Assembly (NCBI GenBank): GCA_000328365.1
Contig: KB294182.1
Coordinates: 243,335 to 307,334, forward strand
From: Capitella teleta
Taxonomy: Eukaryota; Annelida; Polychaeta; Capitellidae
Length of the DNA: 64,000 nucleotides
Direction of reading: 5' to 3'
The position numbers were made by a program, and so were the translations under genes. A model generated the notes under the pieces. It saw only the letters and a program-made list of their open reading frames with translations. It had not been told where the DNA came from and did not search any database. Below are positions 24,288 through 43,000 of the stretch, in pieces (within the stretch, counting starts at the first letter, position 1; each line of letters opens with the position of its first letter).

Positions 24288-24846
24288 GCTGAGCGATGAT
24301 TTGGCTCCAGGGTAAGAGGACGTTAAACGGGAGATGGCAGCGATCAGCCAACAGCAGACGACGACGCAAAAATGCAGTGAGTGGAAAATTGGAGAAACGT
24401 CTGCGGATGCCAATGAAGCTGTCACTCATGTGGGGAGACCCAGAGACATGGCACGTGAGAGAGCGATGGAGAGAGCAGAGAATGCTCCGGGAAAATGGGT
24501 AAAGATTGATAAAGACGTCAAGAAGGCCTTTGATAGAGTACGTCACTCATCCAAGGACACCATGACCATCCCCTGTCATAAAAATAATGCACTTGAACCA
24601 ATGTTAAGTCGTTGAAGCTGAGATGAATTCTCTCGTTCCTTAATAGATCACTGATTATTCTCGCTGATTGTTGAGATTAGTATCTGTTAATAAGAGTTGG
24701 TTTATAGGTTTATGGAGCTTATAAACTGGTATGTTATCAGGCATATATAGCATGATCACTTTCATCCCTTGCCTATCAACTAGAATTACTGGGCTAAAAA
24801 GGGTTTCTAGATGCCGTTTTCGAGAGTAATAGACGTGCAATGACAC

Positions 24847-24887
<41 letters not shown>

Positions 24888-25288
24888 TAATAATAATAAT
24901 AGTAACAATAATAATAATAGTAATAATAGTAATAACGTAGTTTAGGGTGGAAAATTTGGTACCTCATCAATAACCAGGGCATGATATTTTTGCAAATCAT
25001 TGAATACATCAACTCCGCACAACACACCAATACCATGGCAATATGACCCATTAGATCCGAATTCGGAGCAGAACAGAAAAAATAAAAAAATAAAGCTGTA
25101 TATAAAAAAGTTTTTTTCTATATATGTCGACACTCGAAGCATCTATCTTGGGTGGAGAGCATGCTCTCATGTCAGCGCATGCGTCTGATAACCAATGATA
25201 AAGAGATTAATTGGCGAGGATTATCTGCGTGATATACACCTCGTTGGTTCAGAAGTGATACATCAGGACAAGTCGCCACATCCGAACG
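23991..25288. other. Spacer with low-complexity tracts and unassigned ORF pieces
   Basis: Contains (CAA)n then a 36-nt A-run (24226-24278) and an (AAT)n array (24847-24935). Two minus-strand frames look less random than their surroundings: 24655-24846 ('RKRHLETLFSPVILVDRQG') and 24942-25142 ('GIGVLCGVDVFNDLQKYHA'). I recognise neither; they may be remains of one transposon. A plus-strand frame at 24490-24560 reads 'DVKKAFDRVRH', which resembles an RT palm motif. Confidence 0.35.
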
Positions 25289-30385
<5,097 letters not shown>

Positions 30386-31319
30386 TTAGACATAAATTAA
30401 TTAGCTCAGAAGAAAAACAAGAATTAGAAGAAATGCTGTGGTTGCAAATCGTGGATTAAAAGTTGCCAGCCGGAAAGAAATACGGATGATAATCAAATGC
30501 AGCATTCTTTCTCTTGACATGCACTTATCCTATATATTTACATAACCATTCGTTATGCAAATTGTTGTATGATATCTACATCTGTGTATGGAACTCAGTT
30601 CAAAGATTTGGCTTCACATCGAAGCAGACATCGGTGCTGTTCTCTTAGCTTTTTTTGTTTTTCTGGGTTTTTTGGTTTTTTTTTCGGCTGAAAGGAAGGC
30701 GTGACGTTTGATTAATTTAGCTAGGACAACCGGAGATATAAAACAGAGGCCAGGTGGGGAGAGCGGCTCTCGTTGGCTGACTCACTTAATCAGGAGCAAC
30801 GCTGGTACTGATCAGTCGGCACACAATTAAGACACAGGTATTCAGACAGCACGCGGACCAGGAATGGGGTTGAGGAATCAGCTCATGACTGACTGAAGCG
30901 ATAAGCCGCCGATCTCCCGAGCATTTGAAGGCCTCACTCCAAGTCTCGCGAGATCTACACGATAGGAATGGCAGTGATTACTTTTGATCTTAGTCGCAGA
31001 GATTTTAGCGTTCCCAGGGAAAACCTTTCTAATTATATATATCCCACGTACTAAGGTTTTTTTTTTTATAAGCAGACCTAAGTTGCGTAACAAATGTGTC
31101 ACACACTCTGGGAAGGAGATAAAAGCGAAATGTCGCTAATCGCCTGTACCGAGTCTCGCTTCCTCTTCCTGAAACGGCAACTATAATTCGCATTTCGGCC
31201 TTTGAGGCATGTCACTAATTGGCGACGGAGAAGCCATGTTGGACCGCGGACATCCCTCCTTCAAAAGGAGTGCACTCGACTTGACTTTTTTTCCTTCTTA
31301 TTATTATTTTTTTTCTTTT

Positions 31320-31354
<35 letters not shown>

Positions 31355-34300
31355 AACGACCATTCATTGACAGGCGATGTGTAATAATTGGTCGCTCGGG
31401 TTTCAGCACCGAAGGCATGTCCTTTTGAAGAAGGAACGACCTTGACGAAGACGAACCCGATTTGGCACATTTACTAGCGAGCCGGTCACGGATTATCGCT
31501 CGAAAATATTTACCCAAGCCAACTAAATAGAGGACCATAAAGCATCTCAAATGACAAGTGAAATGTTCTCGGTGGGTGGACGAGTCTATCAGGCAGTAGA
31601 AGATCTACACGTTGCGAATTAGCCCCGTCCTTGAGGGCAAGTGAGACGGCACATCTCCCCAGGGGAAGCATGATGATTGCTCGCCTGATGCGATTCGCGT
31701 GAATGGAGGAGCAAAGTGATGGGGACACATCCATGCTGAGATGGACATATGGAGGTGGAGATTGATGTACGCTGTACATCTGTACAACGGCGTCGCTTCA
31801 CTCGACAAATACGCCTGACGCTGAGGGTGATGAAGAGGCGAGGCGTCCCACCCATAAGCCAGTAATAAATCAGCCAGGGAAACAAACTATTAATCCTCAT
31901 CGAAGAGGTTGCTGGCCGGATGGCGCAGCCGCACTCGATGTGAGAGCAAAACACACCAAATATAGGAGCCTTGCCAGATATGTGGGTTGAGATACATGGA
32001 TGCCTGCTAGAGACCAAGATACCCCCTCATGCTTAAAGATGAACACACACACACCGAGGTGATATCTGGATAATAAGGTCAAACTATTTAGACCTTAATT
32101 CAGAGAGTAACAACAAAAAGGAGAGATGTTGATGTATCCGGAATGAGGATGCATTGTGTCGGCTTCGGTTTCCGCAGCTTCTGATTCAAGGTCGGAGATT
32201 TGAAACAAAGAGGCGGAGGTTGCCTACACATGCGCATTGGGTGCGTCCGTGGGGAGATGTGTCAAAGAAGGAGTTTTAATTAAAAGACAATCGTGCCGAA
32301 TTCTCAGAAGAAAGGGAAATTGTTCGGTTTCGATGCACGCAGATGGCCGTGTTTGTGGTCTCAGGTCCCCCAGACAATACTGTTAGTCACGCGAAAAGAG
32401 ATCAGTTGGTCGCCAGACGAAGGACGGAGGGATTTGTGGACTAATGTTCTTCAAGGTGAATTGAGACTATGAGAAGGTCACTGCAGTATCCTAATCGGAG
32501 GCGCAAGAGGCCAGACAAGAACTGACCAAGGATGTGATAACTGCAAAACCTGGGATGACTACGTTTAATAAGCGAATCACAGACCATCAACGCAATCCAA
32601 TCTTAAAGGAGCAGCGTGAACAGAAAGCGACACATCCGTCAGGACACCAATTTGCGAGAGGAATAAAAACTCGAGTTACGGGAATTCAACAGATTGAAGA
32701 TACATTGTGTAGAGCAATGCGGTTTATTGAAAGGTCACAAATTGTTACAAACAGTACACGCGAAACGCCAACGCGAGTGTCGCTCCATCGAGATAAGCAA
32801 CGTGCTGTATCGTCCGACCATTGAAAAGTCACTCAAGGTGCACTTGGTTATAATTAGATTGGCATTAAAGACGTTGAGACCTTTAGGGAAATGAATTCTT
32901 AGAATTGAAAAAAGAAAAGTCAGATCAAATAAGAACAAAGGTTGGATCGAAATCTAGGACAAAGCAAAGAAGAAAAAAAAAGACATAAGAAAAAACAGTT
33001 GAATGCGTCTTCGGCAAAAGAAGAGCAATTGGCAGACGATTTTTCCAGGAAGAAACAGAAGATGAAACTGTGGTTTAATTATACGCCAAAAGGTGAGAGA
33101 TCGCGATCCGAATGGACACTGTGTTTGCCTTGGTTTCCGAGGGTAACTTCAACCGACATCGGTGCTTGTGAGCACGCAATGCGAACACCGTTGAACACGT
33201 CACAGAAAGAGACAGAAGGGTAAGACAAGTTTGCCCTAAAGGTATCGCCCGGATTTGGAGCTCACTTTACTCGCAGACTATGATTACGATTCTTTCCAGG
33301 TGCGTTATTAGTGGGACATTTTCGTTTTGTTAGTCGATACTGGTTTCCATAATGAGCCACACTTAGCGCAACCGACAAAAGGGTCGTCCCGCGACCAGGT
33401 AGCGTTAACCTGACACTCTACAATCATCGCCCTAAAAAGCACCACAGGACAACAAGAAGGGGAAAGTGGTTTCTTGTTGCTTGAACCTGATGCCGCGCAG
33501 CAGCGTCTGCCATTTGCACTAAAAGAGCCGGCTACATGACGACAATTTGAATTTGCACAGAGAACGTTACCAGCACCTGAGAAGGATGCTGAATGAATTT
33601 GATCTTAAGAGTTCTACTGAAGATCGAACGTTCTCTTCGTCGTCTCAGATTAAATGGCCAAATTACCGAGTTTAAAAGCAGCACGATTCGGTCGTGGAGT
33701 CTGGATGCCAGCCGTCTTAGGTGATTGGCTTCATTTCGGCCGATGATTTTTCTTTCATTCTTTTCTTGTAAGTGATTTTACCTTTTGTAGGATGCAAAGA
33801 AAAGCTTCCTGGATGAATGGAGTATTTCCTGGTACGTTGCCGATTAAGGCAGAGTTACACGCAGCTAAAACTGAATGTAAAATTAAGGAAAAATCAAACA
33901 GAGGAAACGATGCACTAGGTTACATGAAAAGAGGGTGAAGTCAAAGCGTGTAATTTTATCCCGGTTTTAACAGCCAAATAAAATCAACGGTGTACATCGA
34001 GTGAACTTTCTCTCTTTCAATGGAAAACTAAAGCATCGCATTTGAAATCACAGGAGCTGCCCATGATTGTAATCATCGCTCAAAGCACCCGCTCACCCCG
34101 CCCAGACACAGGCCAATGCGGCCCATTCACAAAAGTGCAACATGATAAAGGAACGCGAAATTGTTTCCCTGAACACAGCTATAGGCTCTGCGTGAGGCGA
34201 AGACTGTCACAGACAATGAACATGCAATACAGCACTGAATGCTGGCTTCTTCTTCAGGAGAGTATGAGATATCAAATTGCGACAATAACACACACACCTG

Positions 34301-36250
34301 CGCACATAATGCAAGCCAAAATCAATGCAATAAGAGGCAAAATGGAAACTTAGTCGATACATGGTGTATAATTGTGCGGTAATTGGAACCTGTACTTAAA
34401 AGTCTGCCACAAGCCGCTCTTGATATTCACCTTGATTGGCAGAAGCACCTGGAAGATGGATGCATTCGTTAATCGACCATTAGTGACAATGCTCTCAGGT
34501 GATATCCGCTAAATTGATGCATCGCCGAACCATGTTAGTAAACGGGTATATTATTCACATAAAATATCTCACGGCGTATACATCAAGCAAGACTCGCGTA
34601 AGTTCCAGCAAAACTTCCCCCGTGGTGCCATTTTGTGTTCTCATGATGAGGTATAGATCAAACCAATAATCTTGTTAGATGACTTTTCCTTTTGAAATCA
34701 CGTTCGTTGGGGTCGTCAATGAGGAGGTGCTCACGAAACGTTAACTCAACGTCAAGCGTGAGCTCTGACGGTGTGTGTACAGTCACTCAGACGATTTGTC
34801 AGTCAATACAAAACGTCACAAAAGGTCATTCAACCACAATCTTAAACTTCATCTCACAAATTCTGATGAATGCGAATGAGGTCGAATGCAATGAATACTT
34901 CATCGTGAGAGATTGCTCTCGAGATAGTTCCAGTTGAACTTTATGGAGGATATTTGCATTATATATGTCACAACCGCTTGCATAATAACTCATCGAGGGG
35001 TTTGCTTAATGAGTACACGTGTTACAAAACAATCGACGCTGACCCAAGGTCACAACAACACGGCTTGTAGTCGCTTCCTCTGGGTCAATGGATCAAGTGA
35101 CGCAATACACGCGCGGATGAAATAAGCCGGGCGCTCATCGGATTAAAAGTCAAGTTATTCCTGACAGACTTCGGAGGCAGGTGGTAGCAATGCAGGCAAA
35201 GGGGGCGTCATGATTGCTGGTCCTTGGGGTCGTGGAGAACCAGCTGGCATTGGAAAGCTCCCGTGGCCCAGCTCACTGTCAATCAGCGAGTGGGAATTCA
35301 ATCCAGTCAGAGGCCGCTTCCATTTGCCTGTAGCTATTAGGATTAAAGCAAGGAGGGCGCCCGAGTGGGTCCGCTAGTTGGCTGTCAATGAGACGACGAC
35401 GCACGACGCCTATTCAGTCCGAGTCTCAGCGAATTACGCCAACCGCCTTCCGCTCCTGCCTTGACATAACTTGTTAGGATCGTCGCATGAGGGGAACAGA
35501 GCCAAGGGCGCTCCAACAACGATGCTGTGCGGCTGGCCCAATGCACAAATGTCATTCTACGGTGATGCAACTATACATGCAAGCACTTTAGCCATCCAAT
35601 TTGTACAACAGGCGGAGGTGAGTGTACTGTACATCATAATAGGTATAGCTTGTATAGGGAGCAGCAAAAAAAAAAAAAAAAAAAAACAAAAAAAAAACGT
35701 AAGTTTTGTCCTAATTAAACTCATCGGCCAGATGGTATCAAAGCTCTTGTCCTGGAAGAACCACATCGTAAAACTTATCCTCAACAAAATTGCAATAAAG
35801 TGCGGATTCACAGAGCTTGCATCCACAGCGATATGATTGGTCACATTTGCTGACAATGCAGGTATCAAAGCAGGAGATTTAGAGCCCATAAAAGGAGCGT
35901 GAACATCCGAAAAATGCAATAACGCATCGAAGAATGAAAAAGCCGACAACGACCACAATTCATGTTAATTGTCGGTTTGCGCGCGACACGTCACTTGGTC
36001 CTCGACAACGCAGCTATTCAGAAGTGCCATTGTGCCTTACGCAAGCCTATTAGGCGAAATGCAATTATCATGTTGCCTACTTCTTTAGACTGCTCTTCAG
36101 CCTCCTCTGCCTGCCTTTGTGCATCGATGCATTGTCACAACTCGATAACTTCAACGTTCTTTCGATGATGTCTCGCGCAACCTTGGCGAGGTTGCCGAAC
36201 CGATGATTGTATTGGCCGCCCACAATGCACGAAGCATTAGGGAACTCCCG
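30386..36250. other. Gene desert, part 1
   Basis: No gene recognised. The start is the carbonic anhydrase 3' UTR. A pyrimidine tract ending in 31 Ts is at 31285-31352 and an A-tract at 35666-35696. Reading frames of 60-130 codons occur on both strands but none carries a domain signature or splices plausibly. TGACCCAAGGTCA (about 35040), an everted pair of nuclear-receptor half-sites, is one of many short regulatory-looking words. Confidence 0.5.
30737..30837 (+). promoter_or_regulatory. Candidate TATA promoter and non-coding first exon
   Basis: TATAAAA at 30737-30743 is followed about 30 bp later by a GC-richer leader, and the sequence reaches a good donor (CACAG|GTATTC) at 30837/30838 with no ATG-started frame of any length. 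This could be the 5' end of a plus-strand transcript whose coding exons lie outside the window. Confidence 0.3.
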
Positions 36251-36264
36251 ACTCACAACTGAGA

Positions 36265-36272
36265 TATAAAGA
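36265..36272 (+). promoter_or_regulatory. TATA-box candidate
   Basis: TATAAAGA in a purine-rich context (GAGATATAAAGAGA), resembling the box at 30737. A short frame starts about 50 bp downstream (15 codons). No gene identified. Confidence 0.2.
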
Positions 36273-37903
36273 GAAGAGAAAAGGCCCCCACAGAGACAAG
36301 CAGAACAGCTGTATCCAACATGTCCCTTTGTTTTGGCAATTCAATTTCCATCACAGGCCAGTAAAACTCCCAGGGCGAAATAGTGTCCCAACAATCGGCG
36401 AGCGCGAGGCCACGGAGGGATGCGGAGCGGCTTGCTTTGATCCTCCTCTCACGAGGAAGGCGGTGACCCTGATCAACAGATGACAGGGATCAGAGCTCAT
36501 TGGTGAATGAATGGCTGGTGCATAACTACAGCATTTGTGGAAATTAGTGGAAATAGTTCCCGATGTTGAAGTTAAAAAAAACATGTCCGCTGACCAGGGG
36601 TCGATTGCAGTAAGGATTGCAGTCCGACAATGAAATTAAATGACACTAATAACTCGGCCCATGAATCTCAATACATTCACATTGGAACTCTAATTGTCCT
36701 TCATGTGCTAAATTCTAATTTGATATTCAGGTTGACAATATGTAGACATATAAATTGAATTTTCAAAGAAAGTTAATGGTCAATTTTTACCACGTGGCGA
36801 TCCGTCTGAAAATAATTTCATAAAAAAACCACCCTTCAACATATGGCCCAATTCGACATAGAAGCGTGTCATAAGTTCCAAACGCTGCATAGAAACAGAA
36901 AGAAAGCCAAAGACAAGATAATATTTCCATGGTGATGTAAATAGACTCACACAATACGATGCATAATAATGGCAATGGGATGACATAATGCCTTCACAGG
37001 AATTGCATGAACGCAGGGTGGGGTTCGAAATGTGTGTAAGACGACTGTCAAAACACGAACCCTGTGAGTTGAAAACAAGACAAATGTGATGTGTTTAGAG
37101 CTCGAGAAGAAGCGGAGAGATTGCAGCATGCTGATACCGATAATCCAGCGCGAATAGATCGAGAAATAATAGCAACGTGGCCTTGAATCCTGGTGAAGTC
37201 AAAGCTCGACAGGAAATCTCTCGGGAGAAATTCAGAAGATTTAAAACATTTGTCCTGCCAGGAGAGCTAGCTACTCATCGAACGAAGAAGCAGTGTGTGT
37301 TCTGTGCCAAGAAAGATAAGTGCAGTCGGCCATTTTATGAGTGATACATGTGATTGAAGCTGAATAATTTTTTGGAGAAATATCCATAAAATACTTTTGA
37401 TTTATTCGGCAAAGAAAGAGAGAAGCTTTTATCTACGAAGCCACGACGCGTGGGCGATAAGGATTGAACTGGGACCGCAGGAGAAAGCATGATATGGCAA
37501 TGAGTTATGGATACACAGACCGAGAATTTGGGACCGCAAATAATTAATCACCGGGGAAGTAATCTCGGTCGAGATGATATTTGTTGGCCCGCAACATTCA
37601 TGGATTGCATGATTTCCAGGTCATCGGGCGTCGAGTTCATCAAAATTGATGGCGTGGATTTCACAAAAAGGTCGATTTTAAGAGGGGTTTTTTTTTCCTA
37701 AGAAACAAGTGGGGCTTCCTGGGAGGTAGGAATGAATAGATATTATAACTGCTACCTGATCGTCAAAGGAGCCCTAAAACAAGGTCAGAATTGATATTTA
37801 GCTGTGAAATAATTTATATATGACAAACGTTGTGTACCCGCAAAACGGATTTCTAGCAGATAACAGATGAAAGGGAAAGAATTCTCACTCAGGCATCGTA
37901 ATA
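36273..37903. other. Gene desert, part 2
   Basis: High-complexity non-coding sequence; nothing recognised. Confidence 0.45.
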
Positions 37904-38469
37904 TTCAGAGTGGGCTAAAAGTAGTCTATCTACTCCACGTAAAAGATCTCAATGCATATATATCAGTGGTGCGACGCGTTTCTGAGAAAGTGTTACAAAA
38001 CAGATCGCAGTATAAAATCACGTTAAGATTAGAGAAAGAAATACTTGGTATGGTTATAGTCTAACATATCGTGCTGTTATTCCTATCCTTTCTATTCCAA
38101 TTTCATCAATATTGATGCGGATTTACCTCAATTAATCAATCAATCATATTTTTATTTTGTTTGACAGTGCTGTTGTTTTGATTGTAGCACTAATATATAT
38201 CTCCTAAAAACAAAACAATGCAGAGAGTCTGTATTGAAGGACCACATACAAGAGATGACATTCCATAATGCTCGTTCAGGGGATCAACTGATTTTGCTAT
38301 CTTCGAGATCACTCAGCACTCGCATTTAAAATATTCCTCCGTAATTCAAAATAGACCATACCAAGGTAGTTATTTTTTGCAATAATTGATATATTTGAGC
38401 GAATTTTCGAGTTGTTGTTCTTTCTTTTTTTAACATGGAGTAGATATACCACTTTTCACCCACTCTGTA
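37904..38469 (-). mobile_element. TA-flanked TIR element, 566-bp copy
   Basis: Starts TTCAGAGTGGGCTAAAAGTA and ends in a matching inverted repeat (ACATGGAGTAGATA ... CACTCTGTA). Opposite orientation to the copy at 16878, with a different central segment. Non-coding. Confidence 0.8.
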
Positions 38470-40017
38470 TAACATATAAAACATGAATTGTAAAATATAA
38501 TTAATATCATTATTTAGTATCCTGCATCAACAGAATGGCGCAAACATAGAGTTGGACGGCATTTTTATAATGACAATGTAAGGTAGACCATCAAAATAAT
38601 AAAATCCCTGGACCTCAATTTGCCTTGAAATGGTATGGCGTATCCAACAATTATTAAGATGAGTGTTCAGTGGTATCCACAGGAGATACGCCATATTCTT
38701 ACGCAACTTTTCCCGTTGTGTTAGCAGCTCTTCCTGGTTCTTTTTGTCGTTTCATTTTCGTATAATTCCACAAATTCAAAGAAAAGAGAGCCCAAGACCG
38801 TTGAGATGTTTTCAAAGCTCTTTGCAATCAAAGTCGTCGTGTATGGATTCAACGCAAGTAATGGGGCTCAAATTACAGATCGAACTCTTCTAGGAAGAAG
38901 ACGATTTGAGTGACGATTTTGTGACAGAATAGCCACATCCGGAATCGGCATCCAAATACGGGACCATTTCTACCCAGAAGCAGTGACGCAATATCCATCT
39001 TGAGCTGGTCTATCAAAGAGCAGTGATTGACTTTTGATACTGGATAATATGGATATGCAGCCATGGCTTTTTGACAAAAGATATAACCCGGAGTCGCCAC
39101 CCCAAGGAACTTTTGCCTTGCTCACAAATTGCACAGCCATTAGACCATTGTGTCATTTAAAAGATACATAAGTATATGTATATATGGGTGGAGTTTTACG
39201 GCACTCTGATACAAGATACATAAGTAATGTTGGAAGTGGCCAAACAGCTTTCTCCGTTCTGTTGATCAACCGGAACTTACTGGTACTTACCTTAACGGAC
39301 TGAGATGCGTAAAATTATGCAAAGAAGCAGGCGCCCGTTCTATTCATCCAGAAAGTAGAAACCCGGGGTTTTCTGACACATGCACGCACACATAAATTAT
39401 AATAATCGATGCGGGAAGACAGCTTTAAGTTCCACCATACCGTTATGGGGTTGAGGTTTCGGTGATGTTTTATTGTGCTCTCAAGATTTGAAACCCATGT
39501 AAAATTTATGAGGATTATCAGAGAAGAAATCAGGTCCGTCACCTGGGAGACGCAGATCGGCGTCTTATACACAAGCCTTCAGTACAAGAAAGTGGCCTAT
39601 CTCACAGAGGGAGATCAGGAGGTTGATTTGGGAAATATAAGGAGAAAAACAAAGTAAATTTAGACAACTATACAGCTATATAGCACCAACGGATTCCCCA
39701 TCTGCGAATTTTAATATTCAACCCTCTCTTGATTAACCACTAATAACACACATGGAACTTGTTCTGATCAATCAAACTCACTTTCAGCGCACGATCATTC
39801 CGTTTAGATTACTTTTGAACAATGAAATCAAACTTTATGTCCATGCTTTAAGGATTGGTAATTGTTGCAGAACTTTCAGCGGTCAGCCATTCGCTTAATT
39901 ATTAAAACTTATAACACAGAGAAAAGCTTATTTTTTACTCAAAAGGCTAAATAAGGTTTACAGTGATTAGAACTGAGCTTAACGGTGCCAAATAAAGGCC
40001 CATAAAAACATAATTTG
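38470..40017. other. Gene desert, part 3
   Basis: No gene recognised. Frames at 38663, 39315 and 39475 have no family features. Confidence 0.45.
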
Positions 40018-40050
40018 TGACCTTCAAGTTTGACCTATGACCTTCAAGTT
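40018..40050. promoter_or_regulatory. Cluster of nuclear-receptor half-sites
   Basis: The 13-mer TGACCTTCAAGTT occurs twice exactly, 20 bp apart (40018-40030 and 40038-40050), with another TGACCT between. The reverse complement TGAAGGTCA is close to the extended half-site bound by NR5A/ERR-type receptors (TCAAGGTCA). The 20-bp phase puts both on one face of the helix. Confidence 0.4.
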
Positions 40051-43000
40051 GTCGGGGTGGCAACCGGCGCAAAACACGAGGTTGCATTCACTTTCATTGC
40101 GGCCCCCATGAAGACCTAGCAAAGGCCTTTGATCGCATGCTGCAGGAACAAAAACCTGAAATTTCGATTTGTTGTTGGACAAGGAGGGAGCCGAAATCTA
40201 CAACTATGTGTTTGCAAAACAAGCACAGTGGGGGCAATCACGGGTGAAACTCAATCAAGAAATAGAAGCGAGTTTGTAATTAGGATCACAGAGAGAATTA
40301 CGGCTTGATTAGGGAAACCGACGGTGGCGCGTGCCGGTCTGAGGGGGGTCGGTGGAGGCTCGTTGACCGCTTATTCTATTAATCCCATCAGGAGCATCGA
40401 CTGCGGATCCTCTTGGTGCTAGTGACGCAGAAGGCAGGAGACATAAAAATAAATGAAAAACTGGAAAGCAGAGAAGCTGAAATGAAAATGCAATGAATCA
40501 TGATTGGACACGATCGGATTTTATGGTGCCAAAAACCTCCAGCCAAAACCCTCGGACTTATTGTCTTAAGATGTCAAGAGTTGTTGACGGATGATCTCAA
40601 CTTGACGTTCCTTCATTCGCAGCAATAAGCAGCTTCCATCTGAACCTCCTCCTCCTCCTCCTCCGCCTCCTCCTCCTCGCAAAAGGGGGCCATAGCGAAA
40701 AAAATGCAACCCCGGAAGACAAACGGAAGACAATGCGATTTTCGGACGACAGGGACTGCCGCCAAAGATGGGCATGTTGTAGGAGATGGCAGTAAAGAGA
40801 TCACAGCCGCGATACACTTGACTGGCAAGGGCACGGGGGACATAGGCGCAGATTGAATTGCGAGCCCCGAAATACCCGCTTCCTGATTATGCGATTTATG
40901 AAAAAAGCCTGCGAATGGGTCGGTTTGCAGTCAGCTTACCTTTGCTCTTGGACACGTAGTCCCTGAGGTGGGGGAGGGGGAGGCATTGGCCAGAAATGCA
41001 CGAGTAACAGCGCAGGAATCAGCCGCTAACCGCCACATTGATGTGATGAACGTTTCGACGGATAAAGCAAGGTTCCGGTCGGCCATCTTGAAAAATGGCT
41101 GCAGGTTCACGGGTCATACGAACGTCATAAGCAGACGACATGTTTATGCGGTGATGCTAATTCGAGATAAGACAGCGAAATCATCACAGAGCGAAATGGA
41201 CGGTGAAGTTGATGACGAGACGAATGCTACGCACAATTGGCTGATAGCGTCATTGGTCGTAATGGTCCAACGACGAAATTGGCATCAGCCAAAAATTGGC
41301 CCGTGATGACCGGGAATTGAAAATGGGATGGCATTGCAATGACTTCATCGCTGGTTTTTATGAGTTAAATGAGCACCCCGTTATATAGTCCATAGCATAG
41401 TTGGCATACACTGCGGATGCACACACGGACACAGCAAGCTTATTTCACATACGACATATCTCACGACAGTCATAAGACCTCGATGACTCCTTGGATTGAG
41501 GTCATACTTACGCACAGTGTACACTATTTCACTGCTAATTTAAAGCGCGATACACAATAAGCCAATAGCTAGAAATAAAAAAGGGTTAGAATTACATTTT
41601 TCAGTAATATGGACACACTTTTAAGAAAACGAAGTGCATTGTATAGCAGCAACTCCGTTTAACGTAAGAAGGATTTGGCAACCGGTTTGATTGCATCCAG
41701 TAACGAGGACAATGTTGCGTCGCCGTCTATTATGTAAACCACATGCAGTAGAAAAAGTCGATTAGATTCTACGTGGGAACGAATTAGAATCCGCCTTCAT
41801 CAAAGGAAAAACTGTCGACGACCGTTGGTAGGAGAAAAAAAAAGAGGGGGGGGGAGAAGCAAATGCTGGCAACAAGATCCAGTCTGAAATGGAGACATGA
41901 AAATATTCCTGAAATCAGTACAAGTCCCACGTGAGTTCAAATGGTGCAAAGAGTATTTATATCTGCATGTGGGTCTTTTGATGTTGTTCTCAGGAACATT
42001 AACCACGGAAGTCTTCCGAGGCCAAATGGTAAAAATAAAGAGACGGTCCAACACGCGGATTTGAGTCATGGGTCGGATTGGCATGGCCGGAGGGAAGAGT
42101 AAGGAGGCAAGGGAGACGCCAGGGTCAGCCTCATCAATACAGGGAGCACCGCGGCCACCAAAGGACAATTGACGAACTAGACAACGCAGGATTACCTCAA
42201 TCCGATTCCCGGGGACAGGTTTATTTCACAGAGAAACAATACGGAATTGTAACAATTAGAGATTATGCAGATCCAGGTTTCACGCTGTACGTGATGCGTA
42301 ATCATTTATAAGTTAATATCGTTACGCATACGCATGACACATAGATCTCACATAATTATATAACTCTCGTATGTTCCTATATCTCTTAGTATTACGAGAT
42401 GTGGTCGCCTGAGCCAGGCTCAAAACTATCCAAATTCAACGGCCCGCAATTAAAATGGTGGATTTTTTAATACAACGGTTATATATAAGTGAATATTTTT
42501 AGCATTACATAAGTCATCAGCTATAATTACTATAGAATAGCAATAAGTATACTTTGTGGCAATTCCTGCTACAAACAGGGATCCAACTTTGCCTCTTTGA
42601 GCTACGGATAGAAGCTCTCTGACTATACCTCCTGCTCTCCGACCTCAGTTCACTCAAACCCTCACACACCGTCCACCCATGTCCCAATCTTTTCAATCCT
42701 CACAATAACAGCACACTCTGCAACCCGTGTCATGGGTCATTCACCCCTGGGTGATTGCAATCGTCTCACAAACTCAACTCCTCACCTTTCTTCAAAGTTC
42801 GAACAGCAACTTCCTTGCAAAATTCAAATAAAAAAAAAACATTTGCGGTTGGCATGGCCAATGACTTTAATTAACACAAATGACTTTAATGAGATGTTGA
42901 CGGACTGTCAACCACGTCCAACTTACACTTTATATATGTTTCGGTCAACGCAATCGTTGCGGCTCACGACATTTTTCAATGCCACGTGCTTCGAACCAAT

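Noticed and set aside
24490-24560. DVKKAFDRVRH as a reverse-transcriptase motif
   Set aside because: An isolated match to one short motif without the YADD box or flanking RT sequence; kept only as a remark.
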